DNA of 64,000 nucleotides from Actinoallomurus bryophytorum (GCF_006716425.1 NZ_VFOZ01000001.1:4898001-4962000); one strand, 5' to 3'. Positions 16,341 through 25,826 are shown, numbered from the stretch's first letter. Notes: generated by a model from the letters alone, not told the origin. Translations and numbers: made by a program.

Positions 16341-17804
16341 ATGAACCCAGACCAGATCGCCGCCGTCAACGACGGCCGGCCGGTCGTCTTCCGCAACGCC
16401 ACCGTGCTCACGATGGACGAGGCCGGCCTCATCGACGGCGGTGACGTGCTGGTCGTCGGGGAGACCATCGCCGAGGTGGGACGTGACATCGCGGCGCCCG
16501 ACGGTGCCGTCGAGATCGACGCGGCCGGGGGCATCGTGATGCCCGGCATGGTCGACACGCACCGGCACATGTGGCAGACGGCGCTGCGCGGCCTCGGCGC
16601 GGACTGGACGCTGAGCCAGTACTTCGTCTTCTACTACCTGACCTGGGGAAAGATCTTCCGCCCCGAGGACGTCCACGCCGGGAACGTGCTGTCGGCCATC
16701 GAGGCGGTCGACTCAGGCGTCACGACCACGCTCGACTGGTCGCACGGGCTGCAGACGATCGAGCACGGTGAGGCCGCCGCCGACGCGCTGCGCGCTTCGC
16801 CCGGCCGGTTCGTCCTCGCGTACGGGAACCTGCTCGGCGCCCCCTGGGAGTGGGCGAACAGCCCGGAGTTCCGCCGCTTCGCGGGCGGCTTCGACTCCTC
16901 GGGCGGCAAGCTGGGACTGCAGCTGGCCTTCGACGTCACCGCCGATCCGGAGTTCCCGGAGAAGGCGGCGTTCGAGGCCGCGCGCGAGCTGGGCCTGCGG
17001 GTCACCACCCACGCCGGTGTCTGGGGCGCCACCAACGACCAGAGCATCGCGCTGATGTGGGAGAACGGCTTCATGACGCCGGACGTCACCTACGTCCACG
17101 CGGCCACCCTCAGCCAGGACTCCTACCAGCGCATCGCCGCGACCGGCGGAGCCGTGTCGGTCTCGACCGAGAGCGAGCAGAGCGCCGGTCAGGGCTATCC
17201 GCCCACCTGGGAGATCCGCCGGCACGGCATCCCGGTGTCGTTGTCGATGGACACCAGCGTCTGGTGGAGCGCCGATCTGTTCTCGGCGATGCGCGCGACG
17301 CTGTCCGCCGACCGCTCGCGTGAGCACCTGGAGGCCCACGCGCGCGGCGAGACCGTCGTCCACAACCAGCTGCGCGCCGAGGAGGTCGTCCGCTGGGCCA
17401 CGATCGGTGGCGCGAAGGTGCTGGGCCTGGACTCGGCGATCGGCAGCCTCACCCCGGGCAAGAAGGCCGACATCGTCCTCATCAAGAACGACGACTCCCC
17501 GGCGATGTACCCCCTGCTCCACCCGTACGGCAGCGTCGTCTACCAGGCCGGCCGCGGCGACGTGCACACGGTGCTCGTGAACGGCCGCGTGGTCAAGCAC
17601 GACCACCGGCTCGTCGGCGTCGACCTGACCGCGGCCAAGGAGGCCGTCGGCCGGACCGTGGAGTACGCGCGCTCCACCATGGGCGAGGACGCCTGGCAGG
17701 AGAGCCTCACCCCCGAGCTCCCCACCGCCGAGCGCGTCCCCAACCCCTACACCTACACCGACTACGACGGCGGCGAGGACCGGCACCGCGCCCAGCAGGA
17801 CTGA
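16341..17804 (+). CDS. Amidohydrolase-superfamily enzyme (TRZ/ATZ/cytosine-deaminase-like)
   Basis: A 487-residue metal-dependent hydrolase. The N-terminal beta-sandwich leads to the metal motif MVDTHRHMW (HxH, about residues 72-76), a later metal His in VTTHAGVWG (about 222) and another in YVHAATLS. SMDTSVWWSAD carries the Asp position, and the C-terminal TPGKKADIVLI closes the composite domain. It begins 13 bases after ligA and belongs to the lig operon. It might hydrolyse an amide, ester, or deaminate an aromatic precursor before or after ring cleavage; the sequence does not decide. Confidence 0.85.
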   Translation: MNPDQIAAVNDGRPVVFRNATVLTMDEAGLIDGGDVLVVGETIAEVGRDIAAPDGAVEIDAAGGIVMPGMVDTHRHMWQTALRGLGADWTLSQYFVFYYLTWGKIFRPEDVHAGNVLSAIEAVDSGVTTTLDWSHGLQTIEHGEAAADALRASPGRFVLAYGNLLGAPWEWANSPEFRRFAGGFDSSGGKLGLQLAFDVTADPEFPEKAAFEAARELGLRVTTHAGVWGATNDQSIALMWENGFMTPDVTYVHAATLSQDSYQRIAATGGAVSVSTESEQSAGQGYPPTWEIRRHGIPVSLSMDTSVWWSADLFSAMRATLSADRSREHLEAHARGETVVHNQLRAEEVVRWATIGGAKVLGLDSAIGSLTPGKKADIVLIKNDDSPAMYPLLHPYGSVVYQAGRGDVHTVLVNGRVVKHDHRLVGVDLTAAKEAVGRTVEYARSTMGEDAWQESLTPELPTAERVPNPYTYTDYDGGEDRHRAQQD

Positions 17805-17822
17805 GCCGCCGAGCTGCGACGA

Positions 17823-17855
17823 TCCGCCCCGCGTACGGCATGTGCGCGGGGCGGA
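17823..17855. terminator. Bidirectional hairpin terminator
   Basis: A perfect 11-bp stem (TCCGCCCCGCG / CGCGGGGCGGA) with an 11-base loop lies between the convergent amidohydrolase and carboxymuconolactone-decarboxylase genes. There is no U-tract, as is common in high-GC actinobacteria. Confidence 0.6.
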
Positions 17856-17879
17856 CCCCTTCGCGCGGCGGGGCGACGC

Positions 17880-18335
17880 CTAGCGGGCCGCGCCCGCGAT
17901 CTGCCGGGTGGCGGCGTTCAGCCGGTTCCACAGGTTGATGGTGGCGATCGTCATCAGCAGAGCGGCGAGCGCGGACTCGGAGTAGTGGCCGACGGCATCG
18001 TCCCAGACCTCGTCCGGCACCGCGTCGGCCTTGTCGGCCAGGCGGGTGGCCGCCTCGGTCAGCGCGAGAGCCGCGCGTTCGGCGTCGGTGAAGTACGACG
18101 ACTCCCGCCAGGCGGCCACCGCGAACAGCCGGTCGTCGCTCTCGCCCTCCTTGCGCAGGTCCTTGGCGTGCATGTCGACGCAGACGCTGCACCCGTTGAT
18201 CTGGCTCGCCCGCAGCGCCACCAGGTCCGCGGTGGCCTTCGGCAGCCCCGCCTGCTCGGTGGACTTGCTCAGGCTCATGAGCGCCGGCATCGCGTCGGGC
18301 AGGACGAGGGCCGGATGCTTCATGCGTGCTTCCAC
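17880..18335 (-). CDS. Carboxymuconolactone decarboxylase/AhpD-like protein, ECF41 partner
   Basis: A 151-residue alkylhydroperoxidase-D-like protein. It has the redox motif GCSVCVDMHAKDL (CxxC with downstream His), the signature of the AhpD core, preceded by LVALRASQIN. The GTG start at 18335 has AAGGAG seven bases upstream; ATG 18323 is an alternative. ECF41 sigma factors are typically encoded beside such carboxymuconolactone-decarboxylase, oxidoreductase or epimerase genes, which are their regulatory targets. An ECF41-like promoter precedes it, separate from the sigma-gene promoter. Confidence 0.9.
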   Translation of the reverse strand: MEARMKHPALVLPDAMPALMSLSKSTEQAGLPKATADLVALRASQINGCSVCVDMHAKDLRKEGESDDRLFAVAAWRESSYFTDAERAALALTEAATRLADKADAVPDEVWDDAVGHYSESALAALLMTIATINLWNRLNAATRQIAGAAR

Positions 18336-18376
18336 GGTCTGTCTCCTTGAGAGCGTCTGTTCGTTGTCACTCCTCT

Positions 18377-18403
18377 GACGACGGTGAGCGGGAGGAGGTG
18401 ACC
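18377..18403 (-). promoter_or_regulatory. ECF41-type promoter of the carboxymuconolactone-decarboxylase gene
   Basis: On the minus strand GGTCACC (18397-18403) is followed by 16 bases and CGTC (18377-18380), 41 bases before the start codon. The ECF41 consensus as I recall it is TGTCACA-N16-CGTC; the core GTCAC, spacing and CGTC match. Confidence 0.55.
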
Positions 18404-18422
18404 GCCGCGCCGTACGACCTGG

Positions 18423-19310
18423 TCAGCCGGTGAGGCCGGCCAGGTCGAGGCGGGACAGACGGTCGGGGTCGGACAGGATGTCGATCGCGGCGATCCTGCC
18501 GTCGACGACGGTGAAGCTCATCACGGAGATCGGTTCACCGTCGACGGTGTTGGCCAGGCCGGCGACTCCGTTGACCAGCAGCGGATGCGAGACCACCGCG
18601 GTGACCGCGCGCCGGAAGGCCGCGGCGTGTCCGGCCACGGTCGAGGCACCTCGGGTGATCTTCATGCCGCCGGTGAGAGCGCCGCCGTCGGCGCGCAGCA
18701 CCACGTCGGGATCGAGGATGGCGAGCAGCGCGTCGAGGTCGCCACCGCGTGCGGCGGTCACGAACGCGTCCACCACGCGACGCTGACCGGCCAGATCGGG
18801 GTCGGGGCTCGGGGCCGCCCCGCGGACCCGCAGACGCGCCCGGCTGGCGAGCTTCTTGGCCGCCGCGGGCGTGCGGTCCACGATGGGCGCGATCTGCTCG
18901 AACGGCAGGCCGAACATGTCGTGCAGCACGAACGCCAGCCGTTCCGCCGGAGTCAGCGACTCCAGCACCACCTGCAGTGCCAGCCCCACCGAGTCGGCCA
19001 GGAGCACCTCCTGCTCCGGGTCCACGGCGTCTTCACGGCTGATCACCGGATCCGGCAGACGCGTCTCCAGCGACTCTTCACTCCGCCTTTTCCGTGCGCG
19101 CAGCATGTCCAGGCAGACCCGGCCGACCACCGTGGTCAGCCAGCCGCCCAGGTTGCCGATATCGCCCGCGTCTGTGCGGGCCAGCCGCAGCCACGCCTCC
19201 TGAACGGCGTCTTCGGCCTCCGTCAGCGAACCGAGCATGCGGTAGGCGACCGCGTTCAGGTGGTGGCGGTGACCCTCGAACTCGACGGCCAGAAAGTCCT
19301 CGGGCGTCAC
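18423..19310 (-). CDS. ECF41-family sigma factor with fused SnoaL-like regulatory domain
   Basis: A 295-residue sigma-70 family factor. Region 2 (HHLNAVAYRMLGSLTEAEDAVQEAWLR) is followed by region 4 (LTPAERLAFVLHDMFGLPFEQIA). After that comes a ~120-residue C-terminal SnoaL/NTF2-like extension instead of an anti-sigma partner. The linker RLPDPVIS resembles the ECF41 WLPEP motif. LRADGGA and SDPDRLSRL resemble the family's DGGGK and NPDKL motifs, through which the extension controls activity. GTG 19310 has AAGGGA upstream. Its own promoter matches the ECF41 consensus closely, implying autoregulation. Confidence 0.92.
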   Translation of the reverse strand: MTPEDFLAVEFEGHRHHLNAVAYRMLGSLTEAEDAVQEAWLRLARTDAGDIGNLGGWLTTVVGRVCLDMLRARKRRSEESLETRLPDPVISREDAVDPEQEVLLADSVGLALQVVLESLTPAERLAFVLHDMFGLPFEQIAPIVDRTPAAAKKLASRARLRVRGAAPSPDPDLAGQRRVVDAFVTAARGGDLDALLAILDPDVVLRADGGALTGGMKITRGASTVAGHAAAFRRAVTAVVSHPLLVNGVAGLANTVDGEPISVMSFTVVDGRIAAIDILSDPDRLSRLDLAGLTG

Positions 19311-19343
19311 GTCGCATCCCTTCCCCAGATGACTCTCAACGCT

Positions 19344-19370
19344 GACGCATCAGACCCGGAAAAGGTGACA
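19344..19370 (-). promoter_or_regulatory. ECF41-type autoregulatory promoter of the sigma gene
   Basis: On the minus strand TGTCACC (19364-19370), then exactly 16 bases, then CGTC (19344-19347). This matches the ECF41 consensus (TGTCACA-N16-CGTC, from memory) at 10 of 11 specified positions and lies 34 bases before the GTG start. Confidence 0.7.
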
Positions 19371-19485
19371 GGAAGCGCGGCGGGACCTGCGGAGCGGCGC
19401 CTCGGTGAACCGGATCGGCCGCCGCCCTCGTGGAAGAGACGTGACCGCCGCCGTCCGGCCAGGGCGCATACCGACTCAAATCAAT

Positions 19486-19537
19486 CAGTTGAAGTCCACC
19501 GGTTGACTGTTAGACAACTGGTATGCATAACATGCAT
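19486..19537 (+). promoter_or_regulatory. AT-rich promoter/operator region of the NRPS operon
   Basis: A locally AT-rich island in GC-rich surroundings. TTGACT (19503-19508) and TAACAT (19528-19533) could be -35/-10 boxes with a 19-bp spacer. CAGTTG (19486) and CAACTG (19515) form an interrupted inverted repeat, and ATGCAT-AAC-ATGCAT spans 19523-19537. These suggest tight regulation by an unidentified factor; the GAGGAGG of the first NRPS gene follows about 55 bases later. Confidence 0.45.
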
Positions 19538-19601
19538 GCACGGTACTCCTGAAACGATCATCGCTCGCGGTGCCACGGCCCGTGACGAGGAGGCGATCGT
19601 C

Positions 19602-22600
19602 TTGACGGACGGTGCTCACGTGTCCGAGTCCGGGACGCACACGCGGACCGCCACGCGTACGGCCGGGTCCGGCACTGTCCCGGCGCTGCTGACGGCACGC
19701 GCCGCGGTCGACCCTGACCGGGTGGCGCTTCAGCTCGCCGACGGCGACCGGCTGACGTACCGGGAGTGGGACCGGCGCTCGGACGCCGTGGCCTGGGGCA
19801 TGCGCGACCGCGGCCTGCGTAACGGCGACCCGGTCGGGCTCGTCTTCGAGGCCGACGGCTGGATCGACTACGCGGTCGCGTACTGCGGGGTGCAGAAGGC
19901 GGGCGGCGTCGCCGTCCCGCTCGGCGCCCATCTCGGTGCCGCCACCATCGCGGAGCTGCTCGTACGGTGCGGCGTCGCGGGCACGGTGCACGGCCGGTCC
20001 GGTCCCGTGCCGGCCACCCCCGGCTGGCTCGCCGGCATCGGCGAGCTGGACCGGAACGGCGGCCCGATCGACGTGACGGTACGCACGGGCGACCCGGCGC
20101 AGATCCTCCACACGTCCGGGACCACCGGGATCCCCAAGGGCGTCGCCGCCACGCACGCGAACCTGACGTACGGACTCGATCCGGCGCCACGGCGCCGGCC
20201 GCTGGCGCATTCGCGGCACTGCCTGCACGCGTTCGCCCTCGGCTCCAACGCCGCCCAGACGATGCTGGTCAACGCGCTCGTGGCGGCCCCGACGACGGTG
20301 ATCGCGCCCGGCTTCGACGCGGAGGAGTTCGGGGCGCTGGTCGAGCGGTACCGGATCGGCAGCGTCTTCGTCGTCCCGTCGATGGCCATCGAGCTGGTCA
20401 ACCGGAGGATCCCCGAGCGTCATGACCTCTCCAGCGTCCTGCTCCTGGGGTCCACCGCGGCCGCGCTGCCGCCGGCGGTGGCGCTCGCGCTGACCGGCGC
20501 GCTGCCCGGCGCCACGCTCACCAACAGCTACACCTCCACCGAGGCCGCTCCCGCCCAGCTGACGATGGTCTTCGACCCGGACCGGCCGGGCGCACTGGGC
20601 CGGCCCGAGCGGCCCGGCGACGTCCGGATCACCGACGAGGACGGCTGGCACGTACGGGCCGGCCGTACCGGTGCCGTCTGGCTCCGCTCCGCCGCACCGC
20701 CGCGCGGGTACCACGACGACCTGGCGGCCGGGACGCGGGTGTTCGCCGACGGCTGGGTGGCGATGGGCGACCTGGGATACCAGGACGCGGACGGCTACCT
20801 GCACCTGGTCGACCGTGCCGATGACGTCGTGAAGTCCGGTGCCCTCGCGGTGTCCACGCTCCGTGTGGAGGCCGCGTTGCACGAACATCCCGCGGTCGCC
20901 GAGACGGCGGTGGTCGGCGTCCCCCATCCGGTGCTGGGCCAGGTCCTCGCCGCCGCGGTCGTACCCGCCGGCGACGTGACCGAGGCGGACCTGCGCGCCT
21001 TCCTCGCGGACCGGCTGGGCCGGCATGAGCTGCCCGCACGGATCCGGTTCACCGAGTCGCTGCCCTACAACGCCGCCGGAAAGGTGGTCAAGGGAGAGCT
21101 GCGCGCGATGCTGGCCCTGGGCGCCCGCCGCGACGGACCGGTGCCGGAGTCGCCGACCGAGACCACGCTGGCGCGGCTGTGGACCCGCCTCCTCGGCGGT
21201 GGCCGTGTCAGCACCGCCGACGACTTCTTCGCCCTCGGCGGCGACTCGATGCGCGCGGCGCAGCTCGCCACCCTGGCGGGGGAGGCGTTCGGCCTGAGCA
21301 TTCCCTCCGCGCTCGTCTTCGACCGCCCCGACTTGGCCGGTCAGGCCGCGTGGATCGACGAGGCGCGGCCCGCGGCCGGCACCGGGATGACGCCGGGCGA
21401 CGATCGCGGCGAGAACCCTGTCGGCTCCCTTCAGGAACACCTGCTGAACTGGATGCACGAGCTCGAACCGCCACGCGACGTCGGCCCGATGCAGGTGGCC
21501 GTGCGCATCCACGAGGAGGTCGACGCGGCCGTTCTGGCCGACGCCCTGGACGCGCTGGTACGCCGGCACGACGCCCTGCGCACGCGATTCGGCCGCGGCC
21601 CCGACGGCTGGACCGCCACCGTCCTGGACGAGCTGCCACCCGAGCTCGTCACCCGTACGGCCACCGGCACGACGGCGGCCGACCGTCGCCACGAGGCGGC
21701 CAAGCTGGTGTCCGCCGAGGTGGCGCGGTCCTTCGACTGGAAGCAGGGGCCGCTGGTCCGCGCGGTCCTGGTACGCGTCGACGCCGAGGACCACATCGCC
21801 GCGCTGGCCGTCCACCACCTCGTGGTGGACGGCTGGTCGATGGGCATCCTCCTGCGCGAGCTCGGGCTGCTCTACTCCGCGCTGCGGACCGGCCACGCGC
21901 CATGGCTGCCGCCCGCGACGCAGAGCGGTGAGGTGCTCGACTGGAACCGCCGGCAGTGGCCGCGGACCCGGCCGCTCTGGCGGGCGGAGCTCGACGGCGC
22001 ACCGCCCGCGGTCGAGCGCTTCCCCGGCCGCCGCCCGGCACGCACCTACCGTGCGGCCTCGCATCTGTTCCACCTCGACCAGGCCGCCGAGCTGCGCGCC
22101 GCAGCCGAGCGGTACCGGACGAGCCCGTTCGTGCTGGTCGCCGCCTGCTGGCTCGCGGTGCTGGCGCGGCACACCGGCGAGACCGAGTTCGTCGCCCTGA
22201 CGCCGGTCACCGGCCGCGCCCGGCCGGAGTTCGAGACCGCCGTCGGCTGCCTGGCCCAGTCGCTGCTCGTACGGGTCGGGGTCGGCGACGACCCGCCGCT
22301 GGGCCTGCTGGTCGAGCGGCTGCGCGACGGGCTGCTGACCGCGACCGACCGGCAGGCGTACCCGTTCGCCGAGTTCGGCGCCGGCGTCCCGTACCCGGTG
22401 GAGATCCCGTTCAGCCGGTGGCCCGGCGCGCCGCACTTCCCCGGCCTGATCTCCGAGGCGTTCGAGCTGCCGCACGGTCTGGTGTGGACCTGGACGCTGC
22501 CCGGCGAGGACCGGGGCGTGCCAAAGCTGGAGCTGGCCGAACTGGCCGGCGGCAGGATCGAGGGGCGGCTGACCTACAACCGCCACGCGTTCGCCGCCGG

Positions 22601-22724
22601 CATCGTCGGGCGTCTCGCCGACGACCTCATGACGGCGGTCGCCCACGCGACCGCCCAGGACGATCCGGACCGGTCCGAGCCGACCGGCGGGTCCCCCCTC
22701 ACTCCGGCAGGGAGCAGCCGATGA
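19602..22724 (+). CDS. NRPS initiation protein, A-T-C
   Basis: A 1040-residue nonribosomal peptide synthetase. The adenylation domain (about 25-500) has HTSGTTGIPKG at ~170, SYTSTEAAPAQ at ~308, MGDLGYQDADGY at ~387 and the A10 Lys in PYNAAGKVVKG at ~488. The A4 region reads FALGSNAAQ, without the Asp that binds an alpha-amino group, so it probably loads a carboxylic acid lacking that group. The T domain has LGGDSMRAA (Ser ~548). The condensation domain (~600-1035) has HHLVVDGWSMG at ~738. TTG 19602 follows GAGGAGG; ATG 19536 lacks a ribosome-binding site. Its stop overlaps the next gene (ATGA). Confidence 0.88.
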   Translation: MTDGAHVSESGTHTRTATRTAGSGTVPALLTARAAVDPDRVALQLADGDRLTYREWDRRSDAVAWGMRDRGLRNGDPVGLVFEADGWIDYAVAYCGVQKAGGVAVPLGAHLGAATIAELLVRCGVAGTVHGRSGPVPATPGWLAGIGELDRNGGPIDVTVRTGDPAQILHTSGTTGIPKGVAATHANLTYGLDPAPRRRPLAHSRHCLHAFALGSNAAQTMLVNALVAAPTTVIAPGFDAEEFGALVERYRIGSVFVVPSMAIELVNRRIPERHDLSSVLLLGSTAAALPPAVALALTGALPGATLTNSYTSTEAAPAQLTMVFDPDRPGALGRPERPGDVRITDEDGWHVRAGRTGAVWLRSAAPPRGYHDDLAAGTRVFADGWVAMGDLGYQDADGYLHLVDRADDVVKSGALAVSTLRVEAALHEHPAVAETAVVGVPHPVLGQVLAAAVVPAGDVTEADLRAFLADRLGRHELPARIRFTESLPYNAAGKVVKGELRAMLALGARRDGPVPESPTETTLARLWTRLLGGGRVSTADDFFALGGDSMRAAQLATLAGEAFGLSIPSALVFDRPDLAGQAAWIDEARPAAGTGMTPGDDRGENPVGSLQEHLLNWMHELEPPRDVGPMQVAVRIHEEVDAAVLADALDALVRRHDALRTRFGRGPDGWTATVLDELPPELVTRTATGTTAADRRHEAAKLVSAEVARSFDWKQGPLVRAVLVRVDAEDHIAALAVHHLVVDGWSMGILLRELGLLYSALRTGHAPWLPPATQSGEVLDWNRRQWPRTRPLWRAELDGAPPAVERFPGRRPARTYRAASHLFHLDQAAELRAAAERYRTSPFVLVAACWLAVLARHTGETEFVALTPVTGRARPEFETAVGCLAQSLLVRVGVGDDPPLGLLVERLRDGLLTATDRQAYPFAEFGAGVPYPVEIPFSRWPGAPHFPGLISEAFELPHGLVWTWTLPGEDRGVPKLELAELAGGRIEGRLTYNRHAFAAGIVGRLADDLMTAVAHATAQDDPDRSEPTGGSPLTPAGSSR

Positions 22725-25700
22725 GCGAAGCCACCGCGATGTCGCCGGAACAGGCCGGAGTCTGGTTCACCGAGGAGTTCGGGCAGACGGGCACCGCCTA
22801 CCACCTTCCGCTGACCATCGAGTTCGAGGGCGAGCTGGATGTCGAGGCGCTGCGGTCCGCCTGTGCGGCGGTGGTGCGCCGCCATCCGGTGCTGGCGACG
22901 ACGGTACGGGTGAGCGACGGCGTGCCCTACCTGGCGCCCTCGCCGGAGCCGGCGCTGGACGTGGTCGACCTGTCCGCGCTGCCCGAGGACCGGCGGTCCG
23001 AGGCGGCGTGGCGGCGCGTCGACGAGGAGACGGTCCGCCCGTTCGTACGGGACGGGGGTCCGCTGTGCCGGTTGACGCTCGTGACCTTGGACGCCGTGCG
23101 CCACGTGCTCGTCGTGGTCGCCCATCACCTGGTGTTCGACGGCGGCTCCAAGGACATCCTGGTCGCCGAGCTCGCGGCCGGCTACCGGGCGGCCTGTGAC
23201 GGCGTCGCGCCGGACCTGCCGCCATTGCCGGAACAACCCCTCGGGCGGCCGGACGAGACCGGGGCGCGGGAGTTCTGGGCGGGCCGGTGGAGCCCCGCGG
23301 GCGATGTCGTCCTGCCGGGCACGGACGCGGCGGACGGGGGAGACGGTGCGGAGTCGGTCGACGTCGGCATCGACGCCGGGCTGTCCCGCGCGATCGGTGA
23401 GGCGGCGACGCGGATCGGGGTGACCCGCTTCGAGCTGTTCCTCACCGGCCTGCGTGCGGTGCTGCTGCGGTACGGCAACGACCCGGTGACCGTGGCGGTG
23501 GACCTGGGCACGCGCACCGAGCCGGCACGGCACCGGATCGGCATGTTCGTCAACCAGCTGCCGGTCACCGGGGACCTGGACGCCCATGCCGCCTTCGGCG
23601 ACGCCGCGCGCGCGACACGGGACACTCTGCGCGAGCTCTACGCGGTGCGCGCCGTCCCGCTCGGCCGGGCGGCGGGCGGCGTGCCGGCCGGTCTCGCGCT
23701 CGCGCCCGTCTCGGTCAGCTACCGCCGGCGCGCGGAGGCGCCGCGATGGCACGGAGCGCTGACCGCGAGGGTCGACTGGACGCGTTTCAACCATGCCGCT
23801 CGCGAGACGCTGCACCTGCAGATCGTGGACGCGCCGGACGGCACGACCGCCTCGCTGCAGTTCCGGCCCGGCACCGTGAGCACGGACGGCGTACGGCGGA
23901 TCGCCGGACATCTGCGCACCCTCCTGCGTGCCGCCGCCGAGAACCCGGACCAGTCGCTGGCCGGGCTCCCGCTCCTCACCGCCGCTGAATGGCGGCAGGT
24001 GGTCGTGGACGCGAACGACACCGGCGCGGACTATCCCGACACGACCACCGTGGACCGGCTGATCGCCGCCCAGGCGCGGCGCACGCCGGACGCGACGGCC
24101 GTCGAGTCCGGCGACGAGCGTGTCACCTACGCCGGGCTGAACGCGCGGGCGAACCGGCTCGCGCACCTCCTGCGTGAGGAGGGCGTGCGCCCCGGCGGGG
24201 TCGTCGGGGTGCTGGCCCGCCGCTCGGCCGACCTCGTCATCGGCCTGCTCGCCGTGCTGAAGGCCGGAGCGGCGTACCTGCCGCTGGACCCGGACCAGCC
24301 CGACGAGCGGCTGGCGTTCATGCTGACGGACGCCGGCGCGAAGCTCGTGCTGACCGCGAGCCTGCTGGCCCCGAGGCTGGGCGGCGCGGACGTACGCGCC
24401 GTGCTGCTCGAACACGCGCCGGACGGACGGTCCGCCGAGGACCTCGAGCCCGCGGCGGGGCCGGGCGATCCCGCGTACCTCATCTACACCTCCGGGTCGA
24501 CCGGGACGCCGAAGGGCGTGCTGAACAGCCACCGTGGGCTGTGCAACCGGCTCGACTGGATGCAGCGGGCCTTCCCGCTGGGCGCCGACGACACGGTGCT
24601 CCAGAAGACGCCGATCGGCTTCGACGTCTCGGTCTGGGAGTTGTTCTGGCCGCTGATGACCGGCGCCAGGCTCGTGATGGCGAGCCCGGGCGGGCACCGC
24701 GACCCGGCGTACCTGCGCGAGGTCATCACCGAACGGCGCGTCACGACCGTGCACTTCGTGCCCTCGATGCTCGGCGTCTTCCTCGAACAGCCGGACGCCG
24801 AGTCGTGCGCGAGCCTGCGCCGCACCATCTGCAGCGGCGAGGAGCTCACGACGGCACTCGCCGCCGAGTTCCTGCGGCGGATGCCGGGTGAGCTGCACAA
24901 CCTGTACGGCCCGACCGAGGCGGCCATCGACGTCAGCTCCTGGCGCTGCGAACCCGGGCTCGTGGCCGGCCGGCGGCGGCTGCCGATCGGGCGCCCGATT
25001 CAGAACATGCGTCTGTACGTGGTGGACCGATGGGGAAACCCGGTGCCTGCCGGGGTCCCGGGCGAGCTGCTGATCGGCGGCCCCGGCGTGGCCCTGGGCT
25101 ACCTGGGCCGGGAGGAGCTGACCGCCGAACGTTTCGTCCCCGACCGGTTCGTGCCCGGGGCGCGGCTCTACCGCACCGGGGACCTGGCACGCCTGCGCGA
25201 GGACGGCGACCTGGACTACCTCGGCCGGATCGACCGGCAGGTCAAGCTGCGCGGCAACCGGATCGAGCCGGGGGAGGTCGAGGCGGCCCTCCTGGCCCAC
25301 CCCGACGTCGCCCAGGCCGCCGTGGTCGTCGCCGGTGCCGAGGACGACAGGCGCCTCGTCGCCTACGTGGTCTCCGGCCCGGAGGACGACGTGCGGCCCG
25401 GCCCGCTCCGCACCTTCCTCGCCGCCCGCCTGCCCGACTACATGATCCCGGCCACGTTCGTCGTGGTGGACGGCCTGCCGGTGACCGCGAACGGCAAGCT
25501 CGACCACGCCGCGCTGGCCGGGCGGCCGGTACCGCGCGCCGCCGGCGCCGCGTCCGCCGCACCCGCCGACGACAAGCTGGTCGAGGACGTGCGCGCCATC
25601 TGGGCCGAGGTGCTGGGCGTCGAGGGTCTCGGGCCCGACGACGACCTGTTCGACCTCGGTGGCCACTCGCTGACCATCACGCAGATCGCCACCCGGATGC

Positions 25701-25795
25701 GCCGCCGGCTGCGGCTCGATCTGCCGCTGCAGGTGTTCTACGACACGCCGACCGTCTCGGGCGTGGTGGCGGCCGCGAGCCGGCTCCAGGCCTGA
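22721..25795 (+). CDS. NRPS elongation protein, C-A-T, predicted serine-activating
   Basis: A 1024-residue module. The condensation domain (1-430) has AHHLVFDGGS at ~134. The adenylation domain (~450-930) has YTSGSTGTPKGV at ~588, NLYGPTEAAID at ~726, YRTGDLARLREDG at ~816 and the A10 Lys in PVTANGKLDH. The T domain has LGGHSLTIT (Ser ~983). Aligned by eye to EntF, the specificity positions read D-V-W-H-I-S-L-I-D, which is the serine code. Because the preceding protein ends in a C domain, two C domains occur in tandem across the protein junction; one may be non-catalytic or act as a docking or esterifying domain. Confidence 0.92.
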   Translation: MSEATAMSPEQAGVWFTEEFGQTGTAYHLPLTIEFEGELDVEALRSACAAVVRRHPVLATTVRVSDGVPYLAPSPEPALDVVDLSALPEDRRSEAAWRRVDEETVRPFVRDGGPLCRLTLVTLDAVRHVLVVVAHHLVFDGGSKDILVAELAAGYRAACDGVAPDLPPLPEQPLGRPDETGAREFWAGRWSPAGDVVLPGTDAADGGDGAESVDVGIDAGLSRAIGEAATRIGVTRFELFLTGLRAVLLRYGNDPVTVAVDLGTRTEPARHRIGMFVNQLPVTGDLDAHAAFGDAARATRDTLRELYAVRAVPLGRAAGGVPAGLALAPVSVSYRRRAEAPRWHGALTARVDWTRFNHAARETLHLQIVDAPDGTTASLQFRPGTVSTDGVRRIAGHLRTLLRAAAENPDQSLAGLPLLTAAEWRQVVVDANDTGADYPDTTTVDRLIAAQARRTPDATAVESGDERVTYAGLNARANRLAHLLREEGVRPGGVVGVLARRSADLVIGLLAVLKAGAAYLPLDPDQPDERLAFMLTDAGAKLVLTASLLAPRLGGADVRAVLLEHAPDGRSAEDLEPAAGPGDPAYLIYTSGSTGTPKGVLNSHRGLCNRLDWMQRAFPLGADDTVLQKTPIGFDVSVWELFWPLMTGARLVMASPGGHRDPAYLREVITERRVTTVHFVPSMLGVFLEQPDAESCASLRRTICSGEELTTALAAEFLRRMPGELHNLYGPTEAAIDVSSWRCEPGLVAGRRRLPIGRPIQNMRLYVVDRWGNPVPAGVPGELLIGGPGVALGYLGREELTAERFVPDRFVPGARLYRTGDLARLREDGDLDYLGRIDRQVKLRGNRIEPGEVEAALLAHPDVAQAAVVVAGAEDDRRLVAYVVSGPEDDVRPGPLRTFLAARLPDYMIPATFVVVDGLPVTANGKLDHAALAGRPVPRAAGAASAAPADDKLVEDVRAIWAEVLGVEGLGPDDDLFDLGGHSLTITQIATRMRRRLRLDLPLQVFYDTPTVSGVVAAASRLQA

Positions 25796-25826
25796 CCGGG
25801 GCCCATCCGATGAACAGGAGACCGAC

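Noticed and set aside
17823-17855. Hairpin considered as a riboswitch or small RNA
   Set aside because: A single GC-rich stem between convergent genes is better explained as a terminator.
18585-19601. Long in-frame N-terminal extension of the first NRPS gene
   Set aside because: It runs antisense through the sigma gene and across its promoter and has no adenylation-domain similarity. TTG 19602 with GAGGAGG is the plausible start.
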